Positions 62,250 to 64,000 of a stretch of DNA of 64,000 nt are shown in pieces. The notes under the pieces are model-generated. The model was given only the letters and a program-made list of their open reading frames with translations, made no database searches and had not been told where the DNA came from. The stretch lies in the NCBI GenBank assembly GCA_900472395.1, contig UCHV01000039.1, forward strand, positions 30,632 to 94,631, in the 5' to 3' direction. Positions within the stretch are counted from its first letter, which is position 1. Every line of letters begins with the position of its first letter. Source of the stretch: Hyphomicrobiales bacterium. GTDB lineage: Bacteria; Pseudomonadota; Alphaproteobacteria; Rhizobiales; Rhizobiaceae. The position numbers and the translations under genes are program-made.

Positions 62250-62707
62250 GCCGGCTAGATGTCGAAGCAGTAAGAAGAACATCCGGAAATTTAGCTTCAT
62301 TTAATTTATCAGCCACGGCCCGCGAGATGCGAGCTGGGGCTGAAATGTCGACTGCCTAGGTTCAACCAAGATCCATGCTTAGTTATACAGCCAAGCAGCA
62401 GAGCATTGTTTTTCAGATCTGGCCTTCCGTAAAGTTACGCTCGGTTGGCGCCTTCGACCAAAGGTACCACAGATAGAGCTCATGCTTGATACCCTTACTT
62501 GGTCGGCGGATAAGGCAAACATCTCGGTTAAAACGCGCTGCCGCTTTGCCGCCGCATTGGAACGATCACCGAGTTGCTGCAACAAGGAATGCTTGCGCAC
62601 TGTACTGTGATAGATCGCAGTACAGTTCGATTACCAACGTCCAAACCGTGACTGGGGATTTGACGCTATCCGCATAAAGATTGCGTTTTACCCAGTGTAC
62701 TCAGGAA
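62250..62707. other. Intergenic, nothing recognised
   Basis: About 450 bp between the beta-lactamase and the next gene. Small frames on both strands have no family motif. Probably contains the promoter of the binding-protein gene. Confidence 0.4.
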
Positions 62708-63823
62708 ATGACCAAAGTCATGCACCACGGATCCTGCCACAACGAACGCATCCTTGTCGGGGTTATCGCTCCCCTGACGGAGCCCGGCTGGAGCGATGCC
62801 GGACGCCATCTGCTGGCGGGTCTGGAACTCGGCTTTAATGAAGTCAACGATAGCAGCGCGTTCAGGACGCGGGTGAAACTACTCGTCGAGGATACGGCCG
62901 CCGATGCTCGAAAGGCGACCGCAGCCGTAGATCGCTTTGCGCTTGTCGGTGTTGCAGCCGTTGTCGGAGAATACCACAGTGTCGTCGCCCGCGCTGTTGC
63001 AACGAGAGCGGAACAGGTTGGCCTTCCCTACCTCTGCTGCTCGGCAGTTCTTGATACGCTGACGGATCACCCTACCGATTGGGTTGCCAGACTGTCGCCG
63101 CCGCAATCGCGCGGCTGGCGCGTATTTGCCGATTTTCTCTTGAAAGAGGGGTGTACAAGAATTGCTGTCGCCAGCGCGAAAAGCATCTATTGGGCCGCAG
63201 GCATCGAGATTCTGCGCACGCAATTTGAGGCAGTTGGCGGCAATGTTCTCGACCTCGATACGTCCGGCCTGTCGCCCACCGAATTGTGCGATCGGCTGGT
63301 TGCAGCCAAGCCCTCCGCACTGCTACTGCTCGTCGGCGCCACGGAGCCACTTGCTTCCATCGTCCAGTCTGTTCGGCAGGATTCTCGTCTTTCCGGACTA
63401 CTTATCGGGGCGCCTGCCGGTCAGCCAGAACTTAGCAAGGTGCATGAGATCTTGCGAACCCAGGGAACCGGAATCCCCTTCCTTCGCTATCTGCCGGACC
63501 ATCTGTCAGAGGAGGGCTCGCGCGTGATGGGACACCTTCACAAACAGCTTGGTGAACAACCGTCTTTCGTTGCGTTGGAAGGCTATGACGCAGCGAAAGT
63601 CACCGCGGAACTAATCAAGCTCAGAAATAGTGGCGTCGCGATCCGCGATGTCTGGCGTAATATTTCAGTAGAGGGTTCGAGAGGACTGATCCGATTTTCT
63701 CAAGTACCTGGCATCAATGTCTGGCAATGGGCCGATGCGCCGGTTCAGGTTGCAGATAGAGACCCTGCAGATCCGGAGTCATTCCGTGTTCGCAAGGTCT
63801 ATACACGTCACGGAACGCACTAA
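62708..63823 (+). CDS. Type I periplasmic-binding-fold protein without signal peptide (AmiC/LivJ-like)
   Basis: 371 residues from MTKVMHHGSCHNERILVGVI (alternative 62681). The fold is that of branched-chain amino acid/amide binding proteins: LVGVIAPLTEPGWSDAGRHL, LLAGLELGFNEVN, VVGEYHSVVARAVATRAEQV, LPYLCCSAV and FVALEGYDAAKVTAELI. There is no signal peptide, so it may act in the cytoplasm like AmiC, which controls amidase genes by binding a regulator. No transporter genes lie within the window after it. Confidence 0.75.
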   Translation: MTKVMHHGSCHNERILVGVIAPLTEPGWSDAGRHLLAGLELGFNEVNDSSAFRTRVKLLVEDTAADARKATAAVDRFALVGVAAVVGEYHSVVARAVATRAEQVGLPYLCCSAVLDTLTDHPTDWVARLSPPQSRGWRVFADFLLKEGCTRIAVASAKSIYWAAGIEILRTQFEAVGGNVLDLDTSGLSPTELCDRLVAAKPSALLLLVGATEPLASIVQSVRQDSRLSGLLIGAPAGQPELSKVHEILRTQGTGIPFLRYLPDHLSEEGSRVMGHLHKQLGEQPSFVALEGYDAAKVTAELIKLRNSGVAIRDVWRNISVEGSRGLIRFSQVPGINVWQWADAPVQVADRDPADPESFRVRKVYTRHGTH

Positions 63824-64000
63824 TCCATACCTGTCACGATGCTTCTGAAGTTGGCCGCTTCCGTAGCTAGGCGAACTCATCGGGGTGAGCCGCCAAAGTT
63901 GGTTTTCGCAGCAACGTCCCCACCTGAATGGAAACTGACCCGAGACCCATCGTCCCTCCAGTTTTCAGGAGAGTCTTGGGTTGGACTTGCTTCGGAAAAG
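63824..64000. other. Window end, nothing recognised
   Basis: The last 177 bp hold no supported gene start. Confidence 0.4.

Noticed and set aside
62379..62600. 73-codon minus-strand frame after the beta-lactamase gene
   Set aside because: No ribosome site, no motif; ordinary open frame in GC-rich non-coding DNA.
1..64000. CRISPR arrays, rRNA and tRNA genes, integron attC sites
   Set aside because: No regularly spaced direct repeats, cloverleaf-like or rRNA-like stretches, or attC-like sites were noticed while reading; a tRNAscan or CRISPR finder run would settle it.

Overview
The window looks like accessory DNA of a Rhizobiaceae alphaproteobacterium (Agrobacterium/Rhizobium/Sinorhizobium type), probably a large plasmid, chromid or genomic island. 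Reasons: family content (DUF982, DUF6894, PhnA-like membrane protein, QuiC-type fusion, rhizobial IS3/IS5/IS30 relatives), repeated RpoE2/EcfG-type promoters (GGAAC-N17-GTT), and a second-copy type groESL without other core genes. No rRNA, tRNA or CRISPR was seen.

Layout. 1-3.35 kb: two broken nucleotidyltransferase (AbiEii-type) toxin loci cut up by IS3/IS30 remnants. 3.4-11.4 kb: an intact quinate/shikimate-type locus. An ABC importer, type II dehydroquinase and shikimate-dehydrogenase-like enzyme are on the minus strand; a QuiC-type 3-dehydroshikimate dehydratase and two GntR/FCD regulators are on the plus strand. 11.7-15.6 kb: regulator/enzyme pairs (HxlR/SDR, TetR/hydrolase) and small remnants. 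16-18.5 kb: groESL behind a CIRCE element; groEL has lost its Gly-Met tail to a stop codon. 19.1-20.0 kb: dead IS3 transposase.

20-34 kb: a general-stress island. Manganese catalase, a receiver-like protein with an EcfG-like sigma factor, a Crp/Fnr regulator, DUF4142, ferritin-like DUF892, a PhnA-like membrane protein, a cold-shock protein and several tiny membrane proteins lie here, many directly behind GGAAC-N17-GTT promoters. A complete chemoreceptor with an NWEEF tail is embedded in it.

34-38.3 kb: a periplasmic binding protein / diguanylate cyclase operon, a deleted GGDEF-EAL gene, and a TacAT-type toxin-antitoxin pair with a double palindromic operator. 38.5-50.4 kb: a decaying stretch with frameshifted FAD oxidoreductase, VOC protein, response regulator and transglutaminase, plus an IS5-family insertion, set among intact MFS/LysR, Fic and cold-shock genes. 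50.5-56 kb: GMC oxidoreductase (frameshifted), hydrolase/MarR and SDR/SnoaL/LysR units. 56-59.6 kb: a third broken nucleotidyltransferase toxin locus, OsmC/GntR, and a LuxR fragment joined to IS5 debris. 59.6-64 kb: GNAT, a LysR regulator divergent from a class D beta-lactamase, and a cytosolic-looking amide/amino-acid binding protein.

Many genes are one indel or one stop codon away from intact, so either this replicon is decaying or the assembly contains indel errors; this matters for every pseudogene call below. All calls come from reading the sequence and knowledge of protein families; no database search was run.
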